Shown here: positions 1 through 11,861 of the stretch, in pieces
Numbering within the stretch: the first letter of the stretch is position 1
Layout of the letters: every line of letters starts with the position of its first letter
Assembly (NCBI GenBank): GCA_022496205.1
Contig: WTXD01000011.1
Location: 62,001-126,000, forward strand
Length of the DNA: 64,000 nt
Source of the DNA: Gloeopeniophorella convolvens
Taxonomy: Eukaryota > Basidiomycota > Agaricomycetes > Russulales
Direction of reading: 5' to 3'
The notes under the pieces: generated by a model
Databases searched by the model: none
What the model was told of the DNA's origin: nothing
What the model saw: the letters and a program-made list of their open reading frames with translations, nothing else
Made by a program: the position numbers and the translations under genes

Positions 1-1479
1 CTCCTCTCGTCAAGGAAGCACTCGAAGTTATTGACGATGCTCTCGATACATTCGGGTACGCTGACTTTCCACTCCGATGGCGCTATGCGCCCAGCCCTGT
101 CGTAGGGCTTGCACTTCAATACAGTGGCTAATCTGACCTTATCAGCCCTGACAAGGTTTCCCTAAGCTTCAACGGCGGCAAAGATTGTGCGTCTCGCCCC
201 TGTGAGACGGATGTTGGGCTTTAACCCGCCCCCTACAGGCACTGTCATCCTCCATCTCTACGCTGCTGCTCTCGCCAAGCGTACCGTCAACCCTTCGATT
301 CCGGCCCTCTATATCCCTGTCCCATCGCCCTTTCCTGCCCTCGAAACATTCATAGTCGATGCTGCACGCGCGTACAATGTCTCCATCTTCAACTGTATCC
401 CACCCACTCCTACTGCCGCTTCTGTTGAGCCCGTGACTCCAGGTGGAGGCGTCCCGGCCAAAGGAGGCGATGGTATGCGACAAGCACTAGAGCTGTATCG
501 TGCTCGTTTCCCCACTGTTGAGGCCATCCTCATCGGAACCCGACGGACTGATCCACACGGAGGTGCGCCTTTCATCCTGGATCCACTGGCCTCCCTGACT
601 CGCATGCACGCCCAGCGACCTTGAAATTCCGCACCAAAACAGATCCCGACTGGCCGCCGTTTGTGCGTGTACACCCGATCATCAACTGGGGATACGCGGA
701 GATCTGGACGTTCCTTCGTCGCCTGAGGGTGCCATACTGTTCGCTGTACGATGAGGGGTGCGTCCATTTTCCTCTTCTATTTTCTTCCGCCTCATGCTAG
801 CTGCGATAGTTATACGTCACTTGGGTCGACTTACAACACCTTCCGTAACCCAGCGCTGCTGGTTCGTGACAATTCCTCGACATCGAACGGCGTGAAACCG
901 TCAGCTTCCAAACACAACTCCGAGCCGATGCCCCATATCTCGTCCCTGTCTGTCATTTCCTCGGACCCGTCCACGTTCTGCGAGCCTCCGCCCTCGGACG
1001 GTGCCACAACGCCAGTCACCGAATCGTCCAAGGTTGTTGCCCAGTGGGACCCAGAGGGACTGGTCATCGTCGCTTCTAACCCGGATTTCGTTTGCTTCGG
1101 GGATTCGGATCCAAAAACGCTCTTCCTCCCTAAGCCTACGCTACCCCAAGGCCTTCCCAAGGAGGAAGACGGCCTCCCGGATCTCGCAAGCTTGCTTACT
1201 GCCCCCGGCATGTCTGGCGGGACGTGCCAAGATTGCGCGTGTCCTATCCAACAGGCCTTCATGGACGTCGAAGAGCAGTACGCGCCTGAAGTTGTCCAGG
1301 ACAAACGGGTCGAGGCACTGGTGGTGCTCGCGCAAGACGACGATACTACCTGTTTTAGCCCGCCCGACGACGCGAGCTTCGGTACTAGTGATCTCCGCTA
1401 CCGCCCCGCATACGAGCTCGTCGATGGCGCACATGAGCGCCTGGGCAGGGGCACCCAACCGCCTGTATTGAAGGTATAG
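1..1479 (+). CDS. FAD1: FAD synthase (FMN adenylyltransferase), 5' partial
   Basis: Converts FMN and ATP to FAD; a cytosolic enzyme of the PAPS-reductase-like fold. The 5' end lies outside the window. Exons: <1-55, 146-186, 239-562, 616-757, 810-1479. The spliced protein shows the nucleotide-binding motif [15 protein letters not shown], then [10 protein letters not shown], then [14 protein letters not shown] and the substrate loop [11 protein letters not shown], in the order and spacing of yeast Fad1. The C-terminal signature [17 protein letters not shown] closes the protein. Unusual: about 150 residues rich in Ser, Pro and Asp lie between the [11 protein letters not shown] loop and the C-terminal signature. 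They stay in frame, so I read them as a lineage insertion, although unrecognised introns there cannot be excluded. Family assignment is firm; the exact splice sites are inferred from reading frame and consensus. Confidence 0.9.
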
Positions 1480-1680
1480 TTCCTGAGCAGAAGGAAATGT
1501 TTGAAGATCATAGACGTCGATTGTATGTATACATAAATTGATGTTGACAGTCGAACCCGCGAAAGTATGTATATTCGCCTTTTGCATATCACATAGCCCT
1601 ACGTACTTTGATACTAAGTAGTTGAATCCTGTAACGTCTGCCTCGCCCGGGCCGCAGATTCATCTCATTGTGTACGCATC

Positions 1681-2571
1681 TTACGCGGCCTCTGACGCAG
1701 CGCCTTTGGGCACTGTGATGCTTGCCACCTTCCAGGTAAGCCCGCTATCGATCGTGATGGCGGAACTGTAGGTGGTGCCCTCGGAGATAAACGGTTTCGC
1801 CCCGAACGCCGACGCAGGTGTGCCCAAGGTGACGGTCGTATCCGTGTATGTCTGCGGCGCAACGGTGTCGCTGAAATCGTCAAAGCCTGCACTAGCAATG
1901 CCGAATGCAGCGGCGCGCCCCGCTGCCTTGGTCAGCTGGAAAGGCTGTGAGACAAATGTCCTGCGCCAATCTAGCTGGAGGAGATGGCGCACCTGAGAAA
2001 TCACAGTTCCTTGGCTGTTGCTGACTGTTACAGTCCATGTCTGATTCGGGTTAAGGACGATATCCAGGGTGAGAGGTTCAGTGCCATCCACCGGCACGTT
2101 TGTTCCGCTGATAAGGCCACCAGAACCAACATATTGTGCCGTCAGGCACCTGTGTTTAGTGAAGTCTGGTGGTCAGGTGCAATAAAGTTTGTACAAGTAG
2201 AACAACACTTGCCATTGGTTTGATGCACCACCGCAAGCCGACGAAGCCTGCTGTTCAATCGAAGTATACAAAAATTCGTTTTTGATAGCTGGGAATCACG
2301 GATATCAGTCCGCGCTAGAAGTGGCGCTAAGCTAGACTGACGCGGGATTGAACTTACTCATTAGGCCGGGCCATATGAAGAGTTCCCCTTCCTGTGAGGC
2401 AGGAGGAGCGCCAAGGACGAAAGTGGTGGTAACGCGGGTGATGTTATAGGAGGTGCCGGCGCCGTCATTCCCAAGCTCGAAGTTGTTACCAAAAGCATAT
2501 CCGTTCAGAGCTCCTCGAGCGAGGGGCATGAGGAGCCCAAGTACCGAAACCGCCAGTTGGAGATGCTTCAT
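1681..2571 (-). CDS. Small secreted protein, concanavalin A-like type
   Basis: Predicted 258 aa from exons 2571-2358, 2288-2195 and 2149-1681. The first about 21 residues (MKHLQLAVSVLGLLMPLARG) form a clean signal peptide. The ELFIWPGL segment, followed by a Cys-Gly-Gly/QW segment and a beta-rich tail of short Thr/Ser/Val strands, resembles a family of secreted Agaricomycete proteins often annotated as concanavalin A-like lectin/glucanase. That link is from memory of the pattern and is moderate. The second intron is only 45 nt but has a good branch-site match (ctaaac) close to its acceptor. No catalytic pair can be named. The gene is convergent with the FAD synthase. A TATA-like element lies 62 nt upstream of the start codon. 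Confidence 0.6.
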
Positions 2572-3454
2572 TTTGGCTCAGGCGCGAGAATCTCGTCTAG
2601 TGGGCGTCCTGTCTCTGGGCGTCTGTGCCACATTAAATACCCCAGCAGCTTCAGTTCTCCATGGGTGTCTAGGGGCGTCTGATCATGAACCATACGCGCA
2701 GGTGATGCTGCGCGCGGACGGAGATCCCGGGTGCCGCGCGCGCGCGCCCGAGCTGTCCCCGCACTAGGAGCAAACGCTGCATGTTTGCCGCAGATCTAGG
2801 ATTATTTTGGTACTTGCAAGGCACCAATCTGTGCTAGCGCAATGTTATGCGCTGTCAAGAACCGAAGCAAGACCGCCGCATTAGCAGGGAGTGGCGCAAC
2901 GAAGGTGTTACAGGTAGGTTCTCCGGAACGAGCTATACTGCGGGGTACGGAACGAGGCGTGCCGATCTTGAGGCGACGAATGGCCGCCACAGAGGCCCCA
3001 CATGTCGTCGTACACGTACGTCGGGTCAACGGAATTGCGCCCCCATGACAAGGGACAAAAGCCATGGAGGTTATTTCGCGATCTTTTTCCGCTTAAGGGA
3101 AGGGTCGAAGAAGCACAAGAGTTAAGCTGACATCAGGGCCAGGAGGTCCACGAGCCCGTGGCAGCGTAACCGCAAGAAGTTCAATTACTGTCAGGTGGCG
3201 GTGGGCTGTGGTGAGTACACTAACCCGAGTGGGCGCGCGATCCCATCCACTCATCTCGCTCATCCTAGTGCCGGATCGTGATGGCCCATGGTCATCGGCG
3301 GTCGGTTTGAGGCGCTGCGGCCGGGGTGGATTGCTTCCGTGAGCCTCCAAATAAGGGGTGTGCTCCCTATAACATGGCTGCTCGATCTCCCCAGTTTGGC
3401 TTGAACATTCACACAACCCCTCCCGCATCACCCTCAGACATTCCCTCCTCCCAG
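2572..3454. other. Intergenic spacer, divergent promoters
   Basis: Separates the secreted-protein gene (minus) from GDP-L-fucose synthase (plus), so it holds both promoters. It contains a short GC alternation near 2741-2752. I see no convincing gene; the open frames at 2802-3065 and 2842-3125 have no family resemblance. Confidence 0.6.
2633..2639 (-). promoter_or_regulatory. TATA-like element of the secreted-protein gene
   Basis: On the minus strand the sequence reads TATTTAA, 62 nt before the ATG at 2571. Position and sequence suit a fungal TATA box. No experimental support. Confidence 0.4.
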
Positions 3455-5018
<1,564 letters not shown>

Positions 5019-6050
5019 TTGGCTACGTCTCGAGGTCACTTAAACGCAACAGGATGCATTTAGTCGATAGTGTAGTGTAGATTGTAATCCTTTACCTAGA
5101 CTGTACGAGACGTCATTCTTGCTGGTCGTGATATTGATACAAGATGTTGGGTTTTTGTCACGTCTTGACTCACGTCTGCAACGAAGCGCCGGTTCTTACC
5201 AAGGCCTCAGCCCAATGCAATGCAGTCGCATCCCTCAAGGTGCCAGGACGTTGAGCAGTCTTGTTCTTTTCAAGCATGATGCATGACAACCTGACAGCAG
5301 TGTTGCTATGGTATAGAGCAGTCCTGGGTTTGGTAATCTCCCCTTGTTCACAAAGGCTGGTAAACAGCATGCGGCAGCAAGGGTCTTGCCAAACCCTAGC
5401 TCGAAATCCCGGAGAAAGCCGCAGAACGGTGCAGTACACGCCACAGACTGGTGTCCGTCAACGGCGCTGCTTTGTCTCATGGGACCTCGCAATTTCGAAG
5501 CTGTCTCCATTTAAGCAAGGCACGAATGTTCTCGCTATCGGCACCGCACATACTGCGGGCGATCGAACCCCTCAAGTTGCAGCGCCCTGATTGTTCGAAA
5601 GACGGATGTATTCGGATGTAGCGATATGCGGAAGGACGGAGGTTAGCTGGTCGTCCTCGAAGGTTGATGCAGATGGCAGGTCCAGGGACTAGTTCTCGAC
5701 AAAAACAAAAGACAGCCAGTGGGTGGTTTTAGTACGTGTTGTGAGGCGGCGCCACTGGCACTTGTGCAGGGCGCGCGTTACGGCTTTATGATGCACGCGT
5801 GCCAGGCGCTGCCGGGCGATTCGAACGAGGTTTGGAGCTCCGTTCATTGGACTTCCTATCCGGGATGACTATCGCGCCAATTTGTCGCGGGCGTGTCCTG
5901 TCGCGAGTCGCCCTAGGAAGCTAGGCTTCTGCTAGCCTTAAAATCCTCGCCGCCCCTACACCGCTAGCGCACTATCTTCTCCTCCTCCTCGCCCCCGCCC
6001 ACGCAGGTTTCTCCCCAGTTCAAAACAAATCAAAAATCGTCTAATTTGAC
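5019..6050. other. Intergenic spacer upstream of GMD
   Basis: About 1 kb with no convincing gene. The last 100 bases before the GMD ATG are pyrimidine-rich (CTCCTCCTCC type tracts near 5980), as is usual for basidiomycete core promoters and leaders. A 109-codon open frame at 5261-5590 shows no family resemblance. Confidence 0.55.
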
Positions 6051-7536
6051 ATGGCAACACTCGCAAAAGCTACCCCTTTTGCGTTGCGCAACCTCCCGTC
6101 GCCAGAGGAGTGGCAGAAGCGCAAAGTCGCACTCATTTCAGGTATGTCTTCCCGCGTTCGAGCTGCTAGTACACCGTCATTCATGGGCACCCAGGTGTCA
6201 CTGGTCAGGATGGCTCTTATCTGTGGGCATCAACGGCGCACTCGCGTGACTTGCATTGCTGAGCGTATTCCTGTCTAACAGGACTGAACTGTTGCTCGAG
6301 AAGGGATATGAAGTCCATGGCATCATTCGTCGCTCCTCCAGCTTCAACACATCGCGCATCAACCACCTCTTCTTCGATCAGCACGAACGTTCGTCCTCGT
6401 TGCTCGCCTTCGCTCATATCTCTTCGTGCTGATCGTGTTCGTGATTGAGCGCAGGCAAAAACAAGTTCGAGCTCCACCACGGCGACTTGTCAGACAGCAC
6501 CAACCTTGTGTACATTGTCGCACAGGTCCAACCGTCTGAGATCTACAATCTCGGCGCGCAGTCACATGTCAAGGTATCCTTTGAAATGGCCGAGTACACT
6601 GGGGATGTTGATGCCCTCGGCACTCTGCGCTTGCTCGACGCCATTCGCACATGCGGACTCCAGAACCACATCCGGTTCTATCAGGCTTCCACCTCTGAGC
6701 TATATGGGCTCGTACAATCTGTCCCGCAGGACGAGAACACGCCATTCTACCCTCGTAGCCCGTATGGCGTCGCGAAGTTGTACGCCTTCTGGATCACGAA
6801 AAACTACCGCGAGGCGTACAACATGTACGCGTGCAACGGCATTCTCTTCAACCATGAGAGTCCACGCCGTGGCCGCACATTCGTGACGCGCAAGATTACG
6901 CGTGCCGTCGCAGATATCAGCCTTGGGAAGCAGGCGTGCCTGTACCTTGGCAACCTCGATGCACGGCGTGACTGGGGACACGGTGACTCTTCCCCGTCTT
7001 TTGCATCGATAGCCATCAGCGCTGACTCGTCCTGTCTGTGTCATCGCATAGCTCGCGACTACGTCGAGGGCATGTGGCGCATGCTTCAGCAAGATACACC
7101 AGAGGACTTCGTCCTCGCCACAGGCGAGATGCACCCCGTGCGTGAGTTCGTCGAGAAAGCCTTCCAGGTCGTTGGCGTCCAGATCCAGTAAGTTTGAATG
7201 TCTCATACCGGACAATGTGTCTTTGCGCTGACGCCCTCCGCTTCAAAGGTGGTCCGGCCAGGGTGTCAAAGAGGTTGGCAAAGATGCACAGAGCGGCAGG
7301 GTCTTGGTCCAGGTGGATCCCATGTACTTCCGCCCTGCCGAAGTCGAGTGCGTAGCTTCTCCCATACTTTTCTATGCTCACCCGTTTAATCCACGTCTAG
7401 GCAACTCTTAGGGAGGCCCACCAAAGCCGAGAAGCTGCTCGGCTGGAAGCGCCAGGTTGACTTCGACACCCTCGTAAAGGAGATGGTGGAGGCTGACGTG
7501 CACGCGAGCAAAAGCATGATTGAGGATCACAACTAG
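6051..7536 (+). CDS. GMD: GDP-mannose 4,6-dehydratase
   Basis: First step of GDP-L-fucose synthesis: NADP-dependent conversion of GDP-D-mannose to GDP-4-keto-6-deoxy-D-mannose. Seven exons (6051-6141, 6195-6222, 6282-6388, 6455-6982, 7052-7187, 7249-7347, 7401-7536) give 374 aa, the usual family length. Seen after splicing: [19 protein letters not shown] (Rossmann glycines), [48 protein letters not shown] (catalytic Thr/Ser-Glu), [10 protein letters not shown] (Tyr-x3-Lys), FNHESPRRG, and the C-terminal RP(T/A)EVE and [13 protein letters not shown] segments. The match to human GMDS and bacterial Gmd runs the whole length. It pairs with the fucose synthase gene just upstream on the same strand. 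Confidence 0.95.
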
Positions 7537-7702
7537 ACGGACGTTAGCTTTGTGTACGGTTTTGAGGAGCGAAGCATGAGGATTGGACTCTACGAATATC
7601 AGTACGCCGTTACAGACGATTCTATTGCACAAGGCTCTCCAGGCTGGTTATTCCAGTTACTCCACGCATCTCTAGAATGATTCACGAATGAAATATTGGC
7701 AA

Positions 7703-7774
7703 GCCGTCGTGGCGCAACGGTAGCGCATCACCTTCCTAAGGTGGGGGTTGCGGGTTCGATCCCCGTCGGCGGTA
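7703..7774 (+). tRNA. tRNA-Arg (anticodon CCU)
   Basis: 72 nt that fold as a full cloverleaf. The acceptor stem pairs 7703-7709 (GCCGTCG) with 7767-7773 (CGGCGGT). The D arm is GCGC-loop-GCGC. The anticodon stem is TCACC/GGTGG around the seven-base loop TTCCTAA, giving anticodon CCT. The T arm is GCGGG-TTCGATC-CCCGT with a standard B box. Discriminator base A at 7774. No intron. It reads AGG codons. Confidence 0.93.
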
Positions 7775-8077
7775 GCTTATTTCTTTGCTCCTTGTGGGAA
7801 CGTTGCCCCGGCTGCCTCGAACATTTTTGTTCTTCTGGATCTTTCTAGTCTCTGAGATCTCCGAATCGGTATGCTGCCTTGCAAGGGTCCTGGACGGGAC
7901 CGGCTGACCTTCCTGGCACTTGCTTAAGTTACCACGAGGCTCAGCCTGGTCTTCGGCGAGCCTTGTTGTGGATCATCGATCATCGACATCTGCTCGTGCT
8001 TTTACCCCGTCGTTGGCTTTGTGTCAATTCGTGTAGCTGTGCTCTGAATCGGATCGGATCGCCGATAGCTCCTCGGC
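7775..8077. other. Spacer between tRNA-Arg and biotin ligase gene
   Basis: 303 bases. A pyrimidine-rich stretch follows the tRNA (tttctttg, a weak Pol III stop). The rest should be promoter and leader of the biotin ligase gene. No gene seen. Confidence 0.5.
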
Positions 8078-10122
8078 GTGATGAACGTCCTTGTCTACGC
8101 CACTTCGACGGCCCCGGGGTTGTCCAACACCCTCCGCTCTGTGCTCTCACCTTTCTACACAGTCCAATCGATTACTCCTGCATCGCTGGCCACACAGCCC
8201 TGGCCAACTTCCTGCGCACTCCTCGTGATCCCGTCCCTCGATCGCTCCGCAGGGCCGCTATCACTTCCCAAGCCAGCCCATGACGCAGTCCAGCAGTACA
8301 TCGCCACCGGCGGGCGCCTGCTAGGTATCGGCCTCGGTGCCTCGCTCCTGCCCTCACGCGCGACACAAGGCCGATTTGACCTCTGGGATTCGGGGTCTAG
8401 CACCGGCATTGTCCCAGAGACGCCGGGCGAGGCCCCAGCCACTCAAAACGTGCCCTCGACACTCCGCCTCCAGACAGGCGCAGTGCTGAGCGGCCTCCGC
8501 CCTGCGGGCGCTCCGTTCGAGCTTGCCCGCGGCGCGTCTACCGCGGTCCGCGCGCGCTGGGAGGAGCCTGCGGGCGCCGTCGCAGGCGCGCAGGTGCCCG
8601 TTGGCTCCGGGCAGGCAGGCTTCTGGGACGTGGCGCTGGACGACGGAGCGGACAGCGCGAACGCGCACGCGCTCCTGCGCTTCGCGCTGGCGTCTCTCGG
8701 GTTGATGCTCCCAGCGAATGCCCCGGGCGCCGCTGCGCTGCCGCCCGTCCCGACGCAGCCGCTCCCGCAGCTTCTGCTCCACCAGCGTAGCAAGGGCCAT
8801 ATCGTCGAGACGGTGCTCAAGAACCTCGGTATCTCAGCCGCGGTGTTGGGAGAGCTGAAGGAGATCAAGGACATTTCGGACACGTTCGAATTTCATGTCG
8901 TTACGGCCGAGAGCTCTGCACGCCTGATCGCGGACGCGCGGAATGCCGCCGATGCAGGGACGCCGCCGACGTCAGACCCGCCGCGGGTGGTCATCGTACT
9001 GCCTGTGGACGTCCTGCCCTCAAGGGAGCTCACGCCGAGATTCGACGCCGAGGAATATTTCGGGGCGCTGGAGGCGGCCAAAGCTGCGAGCGATGCGGGT
9101 GTGCAGAGTGGATGGGGGCTCGGGGAGGCACTGTTCTACAGCGAGGCGGTGACGAGCACACAGACGATGCTGGAGAGGTGAGCCCCTTTGCCGGCTACCA
9201 TACTCGCATCTGAAGCCGAATCAGGAACCCACAATTCTTGGCGGCGCTCCCTGCGCCCATCGTCTCTCTCGCCTCCTTCCAGCTTGCGGGCCGCGGCCGC
9301 GGGTCAAACACCTGGCTCTCCCCGGAAGGCTGCCTACAGTTCTCCGTCCTCCTGCGCGCGCCGCTCAGCGCATTCCCCGCCCCACGCCTTGTCTTCATCC
9401 AGTACCTCTTTGGCTTGGCAGTCGTCACAGCATGCCGTAGTCCGCAGGCGCTTGGAGGCGAGCAGGGTGCGCGGGTAAAACTCAAGTGGCCGAACGATGT
9501 GTACGTGGAGCTGCCCGATGGCAACACGAGGAAGGTGGGCGGCATTCTCGTAAACACGAGCTTTTCGTCCGGGAGCGTCGACGTCGTCGTTGGTGCGTCT
9601 CTTTACCTAACCATCGTATGATGCGAGCGTCGGCCGAGGCTGAAATCCTGTGGTAGGGTGTGGCCTCAATGTGTCGACGCCGGAGCCAATAGCCTCGCTC
9701 ACACTCTTATCTCCCGCTGGGAGACCTCTCCGCGGCGAGAAGCTTCTGGCGCTGATCCTCGTCGAGTTCGAGCGTCTGTGGACGAGCTTCGTCCGCGGAA
9801 AAGGCGGCTGGGCGCCTTTCGAAGATGCATATCTCGACGCGTGGATGCACTCGTGAGTCCTGCGCGCGTCTGCTTACGTTCTCGCGCCGCTGACACGCGC
9901 ATTCCTCGTAGCGACCAGCTGGTGACACTGACCACCGTAGACCCACCCCGGGCCGTGCGTATTGTCGGGATTACGCACGACCACGGACTGCTGCGCACGA
10001 TGCCAGAACGCACTGGCTGGGGGGGCAAAGTTCCGCAAGGTGGCGATGATGGATACATTGATGTACAGCCAGATGGTAACAGTTTCGATATTATGGCTGG
10101 CCTTATCAGAGCCAAGAAGTAG
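8078..10122 (+). CDS. BPL1: Biotin--protein ligase (holocarboxylase synthetase)
   Basis: Attaches biotin through biotinyl-AMP to carboxylases such as acetyl-CoA and pyruvate carboxylase. Exons 8078-9177, 9225-9592, 9657-9852 and 9912-10122 give 624 aa, about the length of yeast Bpl1. The N-terminal half starts MMNVLVYATSTAPG and has a glutamine-amidotransferase-like fold (LLVIPSLDR, GRLLGIGLGASLLP), as in other fungal Bpl1 proteins. The catalytic half has EAVTSTQTMLER, then the biotin/ATP loop GRGRGSNTWLSPEG, then KWPNDVY (active-site Lys), GGILVN and VGCGLNVS. The C-terminal domain with the HDHGLL segment closes the protein. Two adjacent ATGs (8078 and 8081) could both start it. Confidence 0.93.
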
Positions 10123-10488
10123 AGAGATCCTCCGTTGGATGTGGAGTACAGCATGAAACGCTTGCGGCCAAAAAACGCCGTTTTTTTTTCAGCATCCAGT
10201 GCCCGCTTAGCTCAGGCAGCATGGTAGTGTGCGACCGAGTCGGTTCCGGATACGTGCGGCGCGTGAAGCTCGCACGACTGATTGATTTCGTTAGCAGCTG
10301 TGCGTAGCTTCTCAGATAACCCAGTCATACGAGGAAGGTGATGTTACGAATCGGGATGCAAAGCAGGGCGCAGGGCGCCATGCATACCTCCTAAAATGAC
10401 ACCCATCTCGCGCCCATAGGGTTGAACTCCAACGCCCACAAGCGACTGCGCAGCCGGTGCATCCGCTCCACCCATTCCCGGTTCCGAC
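10123..10488. other. Spacer with a tRNA 5'-half-like sequence
   Basis: 366 bases. A T9 run lies near 10182-10190. From about 10200 the sequence reads GCCCGCTTAGCTCAGGCAGC, which looks like the acceptor strand and A box of a tRNA. No matching 3' half, T loop or anticodon arm follows within 150 bases. I treat it as a possible tRNA relic only. Confidence 0.35.
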
Positions 10489-11784
10489 ATGACCAGCTCG
10501 TGGAGCCCAAGGCGGCTCCTCCACGTTCCTGCACGCCGAGCACTCCTCCTCTTTTGTGCGGTGAGCATCCTCTTGACTGTGTTCCTGTTCTGGGAGGGCA
10601 CCGCCCTCCGCACGGTTCGCGCCCTGCGCGGCTCGTCGCTGTCTGCGGCATGGACCTCGCCTAAGGACCCGCCACGGATCCTGCTCGTCTCGGCGTTCTT
10701 CCCGCTGGCCAAGTCGAAGCACCCAATGAGCGACTACGAGGCGTGGCTGAGCGGCTTCCTCGGCGCCGTGACGACGGACGTATATTTTTTCTGCTCGCCG
10801 GACCTCGCGCCACTCATCGAGCGACTGCGAGGCGATCTGCCGGTGATAATCAACACGACGTTCAACACGCCGTTCGACGTGCCGCCACTGAAGGGACTGG
10901 AGGCCCGGTACGAGGAGATGCATGCGTGGGACCCGGAGAGCGACATCCACGGTTCGGAGCTGTACGCGGTGTGGAACGCCAAGGCGTACTTCTTGGAGGA
11001 GGGCATGCTGAACGCAGGCGAACGGAAGGGGGAGGTGTACGATTACGCGTTCTGGAACGACGCGGGGAGCCTACGCGAAGCAAGGCCGTACCGTGCATGG
11101 CCGGACCCTCTGCGTGTAGACCAGGTGTTCGCGGAAGGCGCAAAAAAGTCGGGGACGTCAAGCGACGAGCTCGTCTTCTTCCCGGTGTGGAATCCGCCGA
11201 GGGAAGAATACGGCGGCTGGAAAGAAGAGGATGGGCCATTGGATGCAGTGGACAGTTTTAGCGAAGGTGAGGCGTCCATTTAATGTAAACGCACGTAAGC
11301 GCTGACACGAGGCATGCGGGCAGGTTCATTCTTCGGAGGACACCCCGGCGCAGTGGCACAGTACCGCAAGCTCTTCTTCGCATATCACGACATGTGGCTG
11401 AAACAAGACAAGTTCGTGGGGAAAGACCAAAATGTGATCAACGCGCTGATGATGCTGTTCCCGGAGCACTTCATCGGAGTTTGGCTGTACGACCAGAAGG
11501 CACCTGCAGGGTCGGGTGTACCGTCTAACACGAGTACGCCCCTGGGGGAGTGCGGGAGTACGTGGTGGTACTACCAGTGGTGGTTAGCGAGTGCAGAGGA
11601 GCAGGAGGCAAAGACAGAGGAGTGGCTCGGGTCTGAGTGGACAAACCCAATGCTAAGGGCAAAGGCGCGCTGCAGGGTGACAAGGGTCGTCGCCTTCGAC
11701 TGGCTCCTCGCCACCCGGGCGTTTCCAGCCGGCTTCATGTCCCGCTGGTCCCATCCCGGCCCGTCCATCCCGTGGGACCACTGA
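10489..11784 (+). CDS. Type II membrane protein, HtrL/WlaTC-like putative glycosyltransferase
   Basis: Two exons (10489-11266, 11324-11784) give 412 aa. A short cytosolic tail with basic residues precedes one hydrophobic segment at about residues 16-36 (RALLLFCAVSILLTVFLFW). The rest should be lumenal, the topology of Golgi glycosyltransferases. Seen in the lumenal part: ILLVSAFFPLAKSKHPMSDY, YFFCSPDLAP, YDYAFWNDAGSLR, then FFGGHPGAVAQYRKLFF and GKDQNVINALMMLFPE. The pattern (start of a GT-A-like fold, a late G...DQ block) recalls the HtrL/YibB/WlaTC family, in which a few bacterial members act on surface sugars. Family call is from pattern memory; donor and acceptor are unknown. It sits between the GDP-fucose enzymes and the other sugar genes. 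Confidence 0.6.
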
Positions 11785-11861
11785 CCCGAGCGCGACTGCG
11801 CCAGTACTCTATCTTATACCCATATCCATACACGTTCTTACTGTAGATCACATCCGATTCA

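Noticed and set aside
1535..1600. Minus-strand GGTTCGA box as part of a tRNA
   Set aside because: The B-box-like bases have no matching T stem, acceptor stem or A box at the right distance.
8354..8883. Minus-strand open frames within the biotin ligase
   Set aside because: They overlap the amidotransferase-like part of a recognised enzyme and have no family resemblance.
10200..10270. Second tRNA gene
   Set aside because: Only the first about 20 bases fit; no anticodon arm, T arm or closing acceptor strand could be paired.
10743..11261. 172-codon alternative plus frame inside the membrane glycosyltransferase gene
   Set aside because: Arg/Gly-rich composition of a shifted frame; the main frame has the membrane anchor and conserved blocks.
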